Shown here piece after piece: positions 1 through 7,552 of a stretch of DNA of 64,000 nt (position 1 is the first letter of the stretch; each line of letters starts with the position of its first letter). Below the pieces are notes generated by a model. That model did not search any database, was not told where the DNA came from, and saw only the letters and a list, made by a program, of their open reading frames with translations. The position numbers were made by a program, and so were the translations under genes. Origin of the DNA: Corynebacterium lactis RW2-5 (lineage in GTDB: Bacteria > Actinomycetota > Actinomycetes > Mycobacteriales > Mycobacteriaceae). The stretch spans positions 2,294,001 to 2,358,000 of the forward strand of contig NZ_CP006841.1 of the NCBI RefSeq assembly GCF_001274895.1, read 5' to 3'.

Positions 1-114
1 GGCGGCCGCCCGGAGGACGTCGCGCAGGCGATTGCCTTCCTGGTTTCCGACCGCGCACTGGGTGTTAACGGCCACGTTCTCCGCGTCTGCGGCCAGAACA
101 TCGTCGGCGCATAA
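1..114 (+). CDS. Short-chain dehydrogenase/reductase, C-terminal fragment (3-oxoacyl-ACP reductase-like)
   Basis: The open frame enters from the window edge and ends at a TAA at 112-114, leaving 37 codons. The residues RRPEDVAQAIAFLVSD followed by GVNGHVLRVCGQ match the C-terminal end of classical SDR enzymes of the FabG type, where a PED/VA helix precedes the 'G..l.vdGG' strand. The last glycine pair is replaced by a CGQ sequence. The gene lies 50 bp before a MaoC-type dehydratase in the same direction, which suggests a fatty-acid reduction/dehydration pair. Substrate cannot be told from the fragment. Confidence 0.75.
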   Translation, partial: GGRPEDVAQAIAFLVSDRALGVNGHVLRVCGQNIVGA

Positions 115-164
115 GTCCGGCATCCGCTTTACGACGAGCACACCAAGCAACGGAAGAAGAACTC

Positions 165-1130
165 ATGGCAAAGACCCTGGATTCCATCCCCAACCTGCTG
201 CCGCTCTACGCCAAGGCTGCCGCCGGTTCCACGAAGAAGCGCCCGAACTCCATCGAGATTAAAGTCGACGCTCTGGCAGTGAAGTCGGTGACCGTCGGTC
301 GCGACCGCGACGAGGAATTCCGTGCCCTGGCCGGCGCGCCGAAGGCGGAGCATGCCTTCTTCGGCCACGTCCACGCCCTCATCATGCCCATCCAGATGGA
401 GCTGATGGCCGCGGATGATTTCCCGCTGCCCATGATGGGCCTGGTTCACACCGAAAACACCTACCGCGAGCTCTCCCCCGTGGTTTTGGGCGGAAAGGTC
501 GACATTGAGGTCCGCGTCGCCGCGTTCCGCGCGCATCGTTCCGGCACCGAAGTCATTCTCGCATCGACCGTGACCGCGTCCGAGTCCGGTGCAACGCTGG
601 TCGAGGAAGAGTCCGTGTACCTGGCCAAGGGTGTCCGGCTGAAGGATGCCGAGGGCTTCGACGAAGTCCAAGCGCAGCGCGAGGCAATCAAGTCCGGCGC
701 TCAGACCATCAAGCGCGAGCAGTTCAAGGTTCCGTTCCCGACCGCACAGTGGCGACTGGCCGGCAACACCGGCCGCCGCTGGGCGAAGGTGTCCGGCGAC
801 TGGAACCCGATTCACATCACCGCAGGATCCGCGAAGGCCCTCGGTATGCCGGGCGCAATCGCCCACGGTATGTACACGGCCTCCCGCGCTCTGGCCGAGT
901 CGGACCGTCTCCCGGGCGAGCCCTTCGAGTTCCACATTGCTTTCGGCGCACCGGTGGTGTTGCCGTCGACTATCAATGTGGCGCTGACCCGCACCGGGCT
1001 TCCTGCTGGAGCTGCTCACGATCTCACCGCAACCGGTGCAGCGACTGCAGGCCGCGCAATCGACATTGTGGCGTGGGACCGCAAGAAGAAGCGTCCTCAC
1101 TTTACCGGTAGCGTCCGCCCGCTTAGGTAG
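165..1130 (+). CDS. MaoC-family double-hotdog (R)-hydratase / 3-hydroxyacyl dehydratase
   Basis: The protein has 321 residues, the usual length of actinobacterial double-hotdog dehydratases. The N-terminal half (about 55-170) is a degenerate hotdog. The C-terminal half carries the hydratase-2 signature, with GDWNPIH at about 206-212 and AIAHGMYTA further on, giving the expected Asp/His catalytic pair. The ATG follows a GGAAGAAG ribosome site. The enzyme should hydrate or dehydrate 2-enoyl/3-hydroxyacyl thioesters in the cytoplasm, and the upstream reductase supports this. The chain-length preference, and whether it serves fatty acid synthesis or degradation, are not visible. Confidence 0.85.
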   Translation: MAKTLDSIPNLLPLYAKAAAGSTKKRPNSIEIKVDALAVKSVTVGRDRDEEFRALAGAPKAEHAFFGHVHALIMPIQMELMAADDFPLPMMGLVHTENTYRELSPVVLGGKVDIEVRVAAFRAHRSGTEVILASTVTASESGATLVEEESVYLAKGVRLKDAEGFDEVQAQREAIKSGAQTIKREQFKVPFPTAQWRLAGNTGRRWAKVSGDWNPIHITAGSAKALGMPGAIAHGMYTASRALAESDRLPGEPFEFHIAFGAPVVLPSTINVALTRTGLPAGAAHDLTATGAATAGRAIDIVAWDRKKKRPHFTGSVRPLR

Positions 1131-1167
1131 TCAGTCAGCGCGTTTTCCCTACCTACCTCCACTATTA

Positions 1168-1210
1168 CGCCCTAGCTTTCGTCCCGTACATCGGGTCCGA
1201 AGCTAGGGCG
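1168..1210 (+). terminator. Hairpin terminator after the dehydratase gene
   Basis: An inverted repeat of about 13 bp (CGCCCTAGCTT-CG arms, one bulged T) encloses a loop of about 16 bases and is followed by a T-containing stretch (CTTTGCATTT). It lies 38 bp after the dehydratase stop. The weak T-tract makes it an imperfect Rho-independent terminator. Confidence 0.6.
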
Positions 1211-1289
1211 CTTTGCATTTGAGAATCAGGTGGATGAACGAATCACCAGGAAGGTATTCGTCATCAGTTACCAAACCCCACCCCTTTGA

Positions 1290-1318
1290 TTGACATATCA
1301 TCAAAAATAGGCTGTAAT
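1290..1318 (+). promoter_or_regulatory. Sigma-A-type promoter for the FMN reductase gene
   Basis: TTGACA at 1290-1295 is separated by 17 bp from TGTAAT at 1313-1318, close to the vegetative consensus. Transcription would begin near 1325 and leave a leader of about 135 nt before the ATG at 1461. No attenuator or riboswitch is evident in that leader. Confidence 0.55.
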
Positions 1319-1460
1319 GCTTCCTTGTACTTGACACCCACAACAATTACTCCTGGATGTGCTGTCACGTCGGCTTTTCATGGCGACGCTGCAACAGTTC
1401 TAATAGCATCAACTACCGCAACTTCAGGTGAATAGGCCAGCAGACGAAAAGGACCAATTA

Positions 1461-2045
1461 ATGACCGACCAGCAGCCAGCACAGAAGATTCGCCTCGGCA
1501 TCGTCATCGGCACCACCCGCCCGGGCCGCCACAGCGAACCGATTAGCAAGTGGATTCTCTCCCACCTCGAAGACGACGAGCGCTTCGAAGTCACCGTGCT
1601 GGACTTGGCCGATATTCGCCTGCCGCTAATGGACGAGACCAATCACCCGCGCATGCAGCGCTATGAGCGCGACCACACTAAGGCATGGTCGAAGCAGATC
1701 GCATCGCAGGACGCCTTCATCTTCATCACCGCCGAGTACAACCACTCCATCCCGGCACCGCTGAAAAACGCCATCGACTACCTGGCCGTGGAGTGGCAGA
1801 ACAAGCCGGTCACCATCGTCAGCTACGGCGGCGTCTCCGCAGGTATCCGCGCAGCCGAGCACCTCCAGAACGTTGTGGTTGCCCTCGGAATGAAGCCGAC
1901 TCCGAACGCCGTGATGATTCCGTTCCACTTCAAGCGCGTCGACGAAGAAGGCTTCCACCCCACCGAAATCGAGGACTTCTCCGTCACCAGCGCCCTGAAC
2001 GACCTGGTCACCTGGGATGCGGCCCTGCGTCCGCTGCGCGACTAA
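1461..2045 (+). CDS. NADPH-dependent FMN reductase / flavodoxin-like quinone reductase
   Basis: A 194-residue flavodoxin-fold protein. The N-terminal GIVIGTTRPGRHSEPI is the FMN phosphate-binding loop of the NADPH-dependent FMN reductase family, and the mid-protein FITAEYNHSIPAPLKNAIDYL is the typical 'peYN.siPg.LKnaiD' signature. The start at 1461 is chosen over a GTG at 1428 because AAAGGA sits 7 bases upstream of this ATG. It probably transfers electrons from NAD(P)H to flavin or quinone in the cytoplasm. It is monocistronic, with its own promoter, and ends just before the insertion-sequence island. Confidence 0.85.
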   Translation: MTDQQPAQKIRLGIVIGTTRPGRHSEPISKWILSHLEDDERFEVTVLDLADIRLPLMDETNHPRMQRYERDHTKAWSKQIASQDAFIFITAEYNHSIPAPLKNAIDYLAVEWQNKPVTIVSYGGVSAGIRAAEHLQNVVVALGMKPTPNAVMIPFHFKRVDEEGFHPTEIEDFSVTSALNDLVTWDAALRPLRD

Positions 2046-2185
2046 CCCACGAACATGCCCCGTGTGACCTAGCAGCGGAAGGAGCGAGGCTAGCCACGCC
2101 AGGCCTGAGCGCAACTATCCGGCGTAGAAAGCCCCCATGACGCCAACAGCTTGAAAATCCCACATTTTACTCCCGTTACTTTATG

Positions 2186-2280
2186 ACTATCCCCGATAAT
2201 GGGGATAGTTGCTGGTCCCGGCATGGCTTATCTGCCCTGTAGTTTCCATGATCCGGGGGGGTGTTGCCACCGGGAACCAG
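2186..2280 (+). ncRNA. Candidate bridge RNA region in the left end of IS110 relic A
   Basis: The non-coding left end folds on paper into a perfect 9-bp hairpin (2186-2209, ACTATCCCC with a 6-base loop). It is followed by a larger stem, 2212-2221 pairing with 2270-2280 with one bulge. That stem encloses two smaller helices: CATGG/CCATG at 2222-2226/2246-2250 and GGTG/CACC at 2260-2271. A 5' hairpin followed by a branched stem with internal loops upstream of the transposase is the layout reported for IS110 bridge RNAs. The assignment is by position and fold only; no guide matching was done. Confidence 0.4.
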
Positions 2281-2899
2281 GGATGTTCGATGACAGCTAA
2301 TAGGGACACGGCCAGTAGGTAAACTAGGTCTCTTTGTAACGTGGATGCTCGCAGCGAACGTCACGACACCAGCGACTAGAACAACACCATCGGCGCACTA
2401 CCCATCGCAGTTGCCCGTCAACGCGGCTGCCACGTTGGCTACCTACCAGGCCTCGCCATGCGAAAAGCCGCGGACCTCTACCCTGACCAAGCAAAAACCG
2501 ACAGACGCGACGCGCTCACTCATCGCCGATACTGCACGAACCATGCCGCACACCTTGCGGGCGGTTGACCGAAACAGCGAAGTACTCGCGGCCCTGAAGA
2601 TGCTGTCCGGTTTCGACGATGACACCGCTCGTGACTGCACCAGAACCATCAACAGGCTACGCAGCGTTCTCACCCAAATCTACCCCAGCCTGGAGCGTAT
2701 TTTCGCAGGCAGCACGCTCACCCGCAGCCCAGTACTGGACTTACTCATCCATTACAAAAGCCCCACAGGACTGAAAAAGGCTGGCCGCAGCCGGGTTCTA
2801 ACATGGCTATCCAGAAGAACCCATCACAACCCAGACATACTGGTCGATAATATTTTCACCGCACTAGCAGCACAAACCGTCACCGTTCCTGGAACACAA

Positions 2900-2922
2900 T
2901 GAAGCGTCCTGGGTTTAGTTCC
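2900..2922 (+). repeat. Terminal inverted repeat of the IS3 element (orfB side)
   Basis: This 23-bp sequence is the exact reverse complement of 4185-4207. The outermost bases are TGA...TCA. Confidence 0.95.
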
Positions 2923-2929
2923 GCTTCTT

Positions 2930-3839
2930 TTACCACCCTGTGTTGATGGTTTCGGTGAGATAGTACTCGGTTTCTACTTCTTGCGGGGTGGCGTAGTCCA
3001 ATGCTTGATGAAGACGCTTGGTATTCCACCAGTGAACCCACCGCAAGGTGGCCAGTTCAACTTCTCCTACTGATGTCCACGGGCCTTGCGCGTGGATGAG
3101 TTCAGCCTTGTAGAGCCCGTTGACGGTTTCAGCCAGAGCGTTGTCATAAGAATCGCCAACTGCTCCCACACTCGGTCGGATCCCGGATTGCGCCAATGCC
3201 GTGGAGTACTTCAACGACACATACTGACTTCCCCTATCACTGTGGTGGATCAGCTGGTTTCCATGGATTCGACCAGCAGTAGTAAGAGCATGCTCTAAAG
3301 CTTCCATAGGAAGTGCATCTGTACGCATCGTAGAGCGTGCGGCAACGCCGACAATCTTCCGATTGAATACATCAATAACAAACGCGGTGTACGCGAATCC
3401 CGAAAAGTGTGCGTACGTAAGTGATATCAGCTACCCACAGCCTCCCAGGAGCCTTGGCACGGAAATTTCGCCGAACCAAATCTGGGCGATGATCCGGGAC
3501 TTTCGCACGGATCGTTGTCACCGGATTACGCCCACGACGCCGGCCGCTCACACCTGCTAGTTTCATCAAACGTGCGGTCTTGTCTCGTCCAATTCGGTAG
3601 CCTTGACGGTTCATCGCGTGCCACATTTTGCGGATGCCGCAGACCGAGAAGTTCTCTGCATGCACGCGTTGAATTTCTGGAACCAGCAAGCTATCACTCA
3701 AGGCTCTAGCACTGGGAATGCGTATCCTGGCTTTCCGGTAACCGCGGGAAGTGATGAAACCACGATCTGTCTGTGAAAGAACGCGGCAGATGGCCTCGAC
3801 CCCAAACTGCTCCGTGTAAGCGTCAATGTAGGAGATCAT
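2930..3839 (-). pseudogene. IS3 transposase OrfB, frameshifted
   Basis: The DDE catalytic domain is split into two frames. The first part (start at 3839) runs to VADITYVRT and then stops at 3372. The second continues as MRTDALPMEALEHAL, HHSDRGSQY and DNALAETVNGLYKAELI. One extra base near 3407 breaks the frame: skipping it restores FSGFAYTAFVIDVFN. The three catalytic acidic residues (D of ADITY, D of HSDRG, E of LAETVN) are all still present across the two pieces. The start codon overlaps the orfA stop as ATGA. A sequencing error at the single extra base cannot be excluded. Confidence 0.85.
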
Positions 3840-4165
3840 CTGGTCGTGGGTCGGTCGAGTTCCGCCGCGAAAAAAGCCGATGCTGTCTTAAGAATCCCAT
3901 TGGCTCGTTTAAGCTCGCGGTTTTCCCGACGTAGCCGCTTGAGTTCTTCTTCCATTGATTCCCCGCCTGCTGGCTCGGCTGCATAACGAGTTAAGAGGCT
4001 ATCGCGGTACCAGGCTCGTAACGTGTGGTGGGATACACCAAGGAGTTCGCCGACTTCCTCGTAGGCGCGTTGCAGTGAACAGGGCTCCAGGCGCACCATT
4101 TCAACGATCTGATGGACCGCCTTCTCCTTGAACTCGACAGAATACTTCTTGGGCATAGTGTTCAA
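3836..4165 (-). CDS. IS3-family transposase OrfA (helix-turn-helix subunit)
   Basis: A protein of 109 residues. It opens with MPKKYSVEFKEKAVHQIVEM, then LLGVSHHTLRAWYRD as a helix-turn-helix, then a leucine-zipper-like stretch (EEELKRLRRENRELKRANGIL). This is the standard OrfA plan for terminal-repeat recognition and dimerisation. The stop overlaps the orfB start by four bases. OrfA alone should still be made and could bind repeat ends, but the partner orfB is broken. Confidence 0.9.
   Translation of the reverse strand: MNTMPKKYSVEFKEKAVHQIVEMVRLEPCSLQRAYEEVGELLGVSHHTLRAWYRDSLLTRYAAEPAGGESMEEELKRLRRENRELKRANGILKTASAFFAAELDRPTTR
3869..3875 (-). other. Candidate -1 ribosomal frameshift heptamer (T TTT TTC) in IS3 orfA
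   Basis: On the minus strand the codons GCT TTT TTC near the end of orfA form the heptamer T TTT TTC, which fits the X XXY YYZ rule. OrfB lies in the -1 frame and is open there, so slippage would give an OrfAB fusion as in most IS3 elements. The site is inferred from the motif and the frame relation only. Confidence 0.5.
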
Positions 4166-4184
4166 TCCTTCCCTAGTTGAGGTA

Positions 4185-4207
4185 GGAACTAAACCCAGGA
4201 CGCTTCA
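4185..4207 (-). repeat. Terminal inverted repeat of the IS3 element (orfA side)
   Basis: Exact reverse complement of 2900-2922. A near copy (21 of 23 matches) marks the left end of the IS3 relic at 10425. Confidence 0.95.
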
Positions 4208-4829
4208 CAAGCAGCCAAGCTTGTCATACCACAGCTAGCAGCCAACATTAAAACGCTCAAGGCCCAGCGCGATACTATCGCCGGCCAGGTTGAAGACATG
4301 CTGGAGGATTTCCCTCTTTCCGAGGTCTTGGATCGAGTATGCCGGGGATCGACCATCAAGACCGCGGCACAGATCCTGCTTTCCATCGGTGATGGATCCG
4401 ACTTCGCATCCTCTTGCCACCTCGCAGCCTATGCAGGCAATGCCCCAGTGACACGAAGATCAGGCTCATCAATACGAGGAGAATTCCCCGCCCGAGCAGG
4501 AAACAAGCGGCTGAAAACGCCACAATGCCGCAGTCATATGTTTGGCACGACGACGGTGCAACGTCATCTTCGCGATGATGAAGAACAAGGAGTTCTTCCG
4601 CGAAATCCCAGCCCGCCCAGTCGCCGCATAGCAGTAAACAAAAATAGCCGACCAGAAATTATGCTAGTCGGCTAAATTGGCCTGCCCCGAAAACACCCCT
4701 ATGGTTGCACTCGCGAGTAGCAAGTCAGAGCTTGACAAAAACATAGAGACACCCCCAGTAAGGTCCGAGAATATTCGATACTAGCGACTCGCATACCCAC
4801 CACGTTTTCCTAGGAGCTATCTATACCGC

Positions 4830-6155
4830 CCGATAATCCCATCGACATTTTCCTTGGCCTAGACGTAGGCAAATCTCAACGCCACAGCTAAAGCTCTAAA
4901 TAAGCACGGAACAAAAGTTTTCGACATGCCGTTTCCCCAACTCGAATCAGAATTAGCAGCACCCTGCGATGGCTTTCAGCCCCACGGCACAGTATTAGTC
5001 GTAGTTGACCAGGCAAACATCATCGGTATACTCCCCATTTACCCATTGCGAGCTGCCCGTCAAAGCGGTTGCCAAGTCGGCTAATACTGGACATCGCCAC
5101 GCAATAAGCCGCAAATCTCTACCCTGGCCAAGCGAAAACCGACAGGTGCAACTCGCTCACTCACCGCCGACGCTGCACGAACCATGACACACACCCTGCA
5201 GGAGGATAACCGAAACAGCAAAGCACTCTCGGCCCTCATAGTGCTGCCCGACTTCGACAATGACACCGGCCATGAGGAGCACCAGAACCGTCGACCGGCT
5301 ACACAGTGCCCACCCAAATCTGCCCCAGCCTCGAGCACGTTTCCGCCGCCATCACGCTCACCCACAGCCCAGAACTGAGCTTACTCATCCATTACAAAAG
5401 CCTCACAAGATTGAAAAAGGCTGGCCGCAGCCGAATTCTGGCGTGACTATACCGGAAAAACCATCACACCCCAGACCCCCTAGTGGACAACATTTTCGCG
5501 CCGCTAGCGGCACAAAGTGTTGCTGTTCCCGAAAACCGAGGCGGCCAAGCTTTTTGTTCCACAGCTGGCAGCCAACATTAAAGCGCGAAAAGCCCAGCGC
5601 GATACCATCGACGAGATTGCTGAGAACATGCTAGAGGATTTCCCTGCCTCCGAGGTCGCGGACCGAGTATGCCGGAGAGCGACCATATTGACCGCAGCGC
5701 AGATTCCGCTTTCCATCGGCGATGGATCCGACTTCGCATACTCTGGCAACCTCGCCGCCTATGCAGCGATTGCTCCTGTGACACGTAAAATCAGGCTCAT
5801 CAACACAAGGCGAATTCTCTGCCCAAAGAGAAAAAGTGACTGAAAACACCCTGTTCTACTGACGCTTTCGCCACCATACACAGTCACCAACTCTCACTTC
5901 AGTACTACGGACGCAAACGCGCAGAAGGAAAACGCCACAACACCGCAGCCATATGTTTGACACCAAGACGGTGCAATGCCGTCTTCACGCTGATGAAAAA
6001 TGATGATTTCTTACGCGAAATTTCCGCGCGGCCACCGCGTAGCAGTCAAAAGTAGCCGACCAGGCATCATGCTAGTCGGCTAAACTGGCCTGTCCCCAAA
6101 AACCGCCCATATTGTTGAACTTGCGAGTGGCAAGTCAAATCTTCACAAACGCACA
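4830..6155 (+). mobile_element. IS110-type element relic, copy B (more decayed, less deleted)
   Basis: Homology to copies A and C can be followed through several frames. It begins at FLGLDVGKSQ (about 4850), which is the first catalytic Asp motif of the RuvC-like domain missing from A and C. It continues through AARTMTHTL, LLIHYKSLTRLKKAGRS, LAANIKARKAQRDTI, SIGDGSDFAYSGNLAAYAAIAPVTR and YYGRKRAEGKRHN to a right end matching A near 6155. The segment deleted from A and C after NKRLK is present here. Many stops and shifts make it non-functional. It starts within 100 bp of the end of copy A, so A and B are tandem relics of one family. Confidence 0.7.
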
Positions 6156-6273
6156 GGGGATATCCAATGATGATGAGACTGAAGATGAAACGCCTATGAG
6201 CAAAAACGAGAACGAACTATCGAACTCTGACCTGACTGGGAAAGCGTCAAGTGATAACAACCAACAATAAGAA

Positions 6274-6525
6274 CTAATCTTTTTCGTTATCACTGCGAGA
6301 CATAAAATAAGCTATCGCCTGATCTATACCAACGAGCTCAATAGCCATGATATCACCAGAAGTAGAAATATCTACGGCTCCAGCAATGGACCCCGGCGTT
6401 CCTTCAAAGCTTAATTGAATTGAGAACCGGTATTCGCCCAAGTGCTTCACACCAGTGTTTTTAAGTGTGATTCCCTCTTCGTCAAAAATACCCGATAAAT
6501 CAAGACGGTCACCCGCTTCAAACAT
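6274..6525 (-). CDS. Small acidic protein, candidate immunity protein for the upstream secreted toxin-like protein
   Basis: A cytoplasmic-looking protein of 83 residues with no signal peptide or membrane segment, acidic (many D and E), built of alternating hydrophobic strands (YRFSIQLSFEG, SIAGAVDIS, IMAIELVGIDQAIAYFM). I do not recognise the family. It is the last gene of the operon. It starts 6 bp after the stop of the secreted DUF4258-like gene, and its ribosome site (AAGGTGGG) lies within the end of that gene, so translation is probably coupled. Such placement and size are typical of immunity genes; the role is inferred from context only. Confidence 0.55.
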   Translation of the reverse strand: MFEAGDRLDLSGIFDEEGITLKNTGVKHLGEYRFSIQLSFEGTPGSIAGAVDISTSGDIMAIELVGIDQAIAYFMSRSDNEKD

Positions 6526-6531
6526 TTAATA

Positions 6532-6888
6532 TCAGCCCACCTTAATCACAGTCACAACCCAAGCATTATCATTAATCGCCACTCGAAGATTTCCGCGGAC
6601 TACGTTCCATGAATTATTTTCAGAGGACCATAAATAACGATCTGGGGAAGCAACTGCGTCGATTACCTGGTCCCGGCTCACGCCTCGCGCGGCCATGCGC
6701 TGTTGTGCGTGAGGGGTTATTCCAGCAACATAGTTCGGCGGGCGGGTGGACTTAGCCCTAGCTAAGTATTCAATATTGACATGAGGACCTACTCGCTGTT
6801 CAGCCATGGCCGGTGGCAGCGTGAGAGAAAAGAAGGCGATGAATACAGCTACCGCTCCGGTCAACCTGGAAAAATACCTAAAACTCAC
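6532..6888 (-). CDS. Secreted DUF4258/RelE-like putative toxin
   Basis: A protein of 118 residues starting at the GTG at 6888, which has AGGAGG just upstream; a GTG at 6921 is less likely. Residues 1-29 form a Sec signal peptide with an AMA cleavage site before EQ. Residues about 58-116 read ITPHAQQRMAARGVS, a spacer, then VVRGNLRVAINDNAWVVTVIK. This matches the DUF4258 plan (His-x3-Arg-x3-Arg-Gly-Ile/Val-Ser, a Pro-Asp turn, then two or three strands), recalled as a RelE/BECR-type RNase-like fold found in toxins. A lone secreted version next to a tiny cytoplasmic gene suggests an antibacterial toxin. Catalysis is not proven, and DUF4258 proteins may have other roles. Confidence 0.6.
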   Translation of the reverse strand: MSFRYFSRLTGAVAVFIAFFSLTLPPAMAEQRVGPHVNIEYLARAKSTRPPNYVAGITPHAQQRMAARGVSRDQVIDAVASPDRYLWSSENNSWNVVRGNLRVAINDNAWVVTVIKVG

Positions 6889-6925
6889 GGCTCCTCCTAA
6901 TCGAAAATGCGGTGCGGCCACGGTA

Positions 6926-7552
6926 TCACTGACGCCCAGTCACGTCAATAGATATAGGGAAGAAAGTTAAGATGACGCCGAGTATAAAAAGTGCGAGATA
7001 GAAAAGTTTCATCCCGAGGAGCAAGCCGTTTCCAACACCATCGCCAGCGAAACCATTCGCCCCAAATAGCATAGGAGATGCTAACACAACAATTGTGACC
7101 GCAAGAGAGGCCATAAACGATTTTCGAGCGTCAAGAAAACTATAAAAGACGTAAAACGTTCCCAAGCTTAGAAAGCCAAGCCAGAATGAAGAAGATGCAA
7201 TACTATACTCCGCCCCTAGTAATAGAAGAAATGCCGAACATATTGTCGACGTTAGAAAAGATAGAAACGCACAAGCCCCCCGGAATAACTCCACACTTCG
7301 ACCCGAACAGGAACTCTCAAAGCATCCTGGCCAGTTCGATTTAAAGAAAGTCCCAACACACGAAAGCGGAACGAGTGGAGCAAAGGTTCCCAGCACCCTA
7401 CCTTGGTCGAGCGTTCCGGAGATATCAACAGGAATTACAATCCCAAAACCAAATGACAAAAGGATTCCAATGAGTAAAACTAGGCCAGTTTGCTCCAATC
7501 TGCGTAGCCTAATATACCGAGCAAATTGGCCGAAACAAATACGATGATTCAT
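6926..7552 (-). CDS. Polytopic membrane protein of the ABC cassette (six predicted helices)
   Basis: A protein of 208 residues with about six hydrophobic segments (near 23-42, 60-70, 93-118, 120-140, 148-165, 180-200) and a loop containing CVGTF...CFESSCSG. I do not recognise a named family; the layout resembles a small ABC-2-type permease. It overlaps the preceding 421-residue membrane protein by four bases (ATGA), so the two are translated together and probably form one transmembrane unit. Together they add up to about 630 residues, similar to the single large membrane proteins of some bacteriocin ABC systems. Codon use is AT-richer than in the flanking core genes. Confidence 0.7.
   Translation of the reverse strand: MNHRICFGQFARYIRLRRLEQTGLVLLIGILLSFGFGIVIPVDISGTLDQGRVLGTFAPLVPLSCVGTFFKSNWPGCFESSCSGRSVELFRGACAFLSFLTSTICSAFLLLLGAEYSIASSSFWLGFLSLGTFYVFYSFLDARKSFMASLAVTIVVLASPMLFGANGFAGDGVGNGLLLGMKLFYLALFILGVILTFFPISIDVTGRQ

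Larger units (their letters stand above)
2900..4207 (-). mobile_element. IS3-family insertion sequence (1308 bp) inside IS110 relic A
   Basis: The element has perfect 23-bp terminal inverted repeats beginning TGAAGCGTCC. It is bordered by a CAA target duplication (2897-2899 and 4208-4210), confirmed by the uninterrupted sister block at 11212-12485. It carries orfA and a frameshifted orfB on the minus strand. Length, paired ORFs, DDE motif and 3-bp duplication all fit the IS3 family. The intact ends mean it could still be mobilised in trans. Confidence 0.92.
2345..4675 (+). pseudogene. IS110 transposase pseudogene, copy A (interrupted by IS3)
   Basis: The readable core, from IADTARTMPHTLRAVDRNSE to RGEFPARAGNKRLK, is the middle and C-terminal Tnp part of an IS110 transposase. 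The N-terminal RuvC-like domain is lost or out of frame. The usual S-M-P-G-I motif near the C-terminal domain is scrambled by two compensating shifts. About 30 codons after NKRLK are deleted, which throws the last part (CLARRRCNVIFAMMKNKEFF) out of frame. An IS3 element then splits the frame at 2899/4208. The protein cannot be active. Confidence 0.75.
2172..4756 (+). mobile_element. IS110-type element relic, copy A, split by an IS3-family insertion
   Basis: The element occupies 2172-2899 plus 4208-4756, 1274 bp once the IS3 insertion and its 3-bp duplication are removed. It matches the block at 11212-12485 from its first to its last base; the one difference seen is T at 2851 against C at 11891. 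As in IS110-type elements no terminal inverted repeats are visible, and a structured non-coding left end precedes a DEDD-type transposase frame. The transposase is damaged, so the copy should be inactive on its own. The identity of two copies with the same damage means the copying happened after inactivation. Confidence 0.75.

Noticed and set aside
129..1100. Long minus-strand open frame opposite the dehydratase gene
   Set aside because: It is the antisense shadow of a GC-rich gene with clear MaoC motifs on the plus strand; no ribosome site or family features.
2176..2364. Minus-strand frame in the left end of IS110 copies A and C
   Set aside because: It lies in the structured non-coding end and has no features; duplicated only because the element is.
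6196..6270. 24-codon frame between IS110 relic B and the toxin operon
   Set aside because: Acidic, low-complexity sequence with no ribosome site; it could be the end of a lost gene but cannot be supported.
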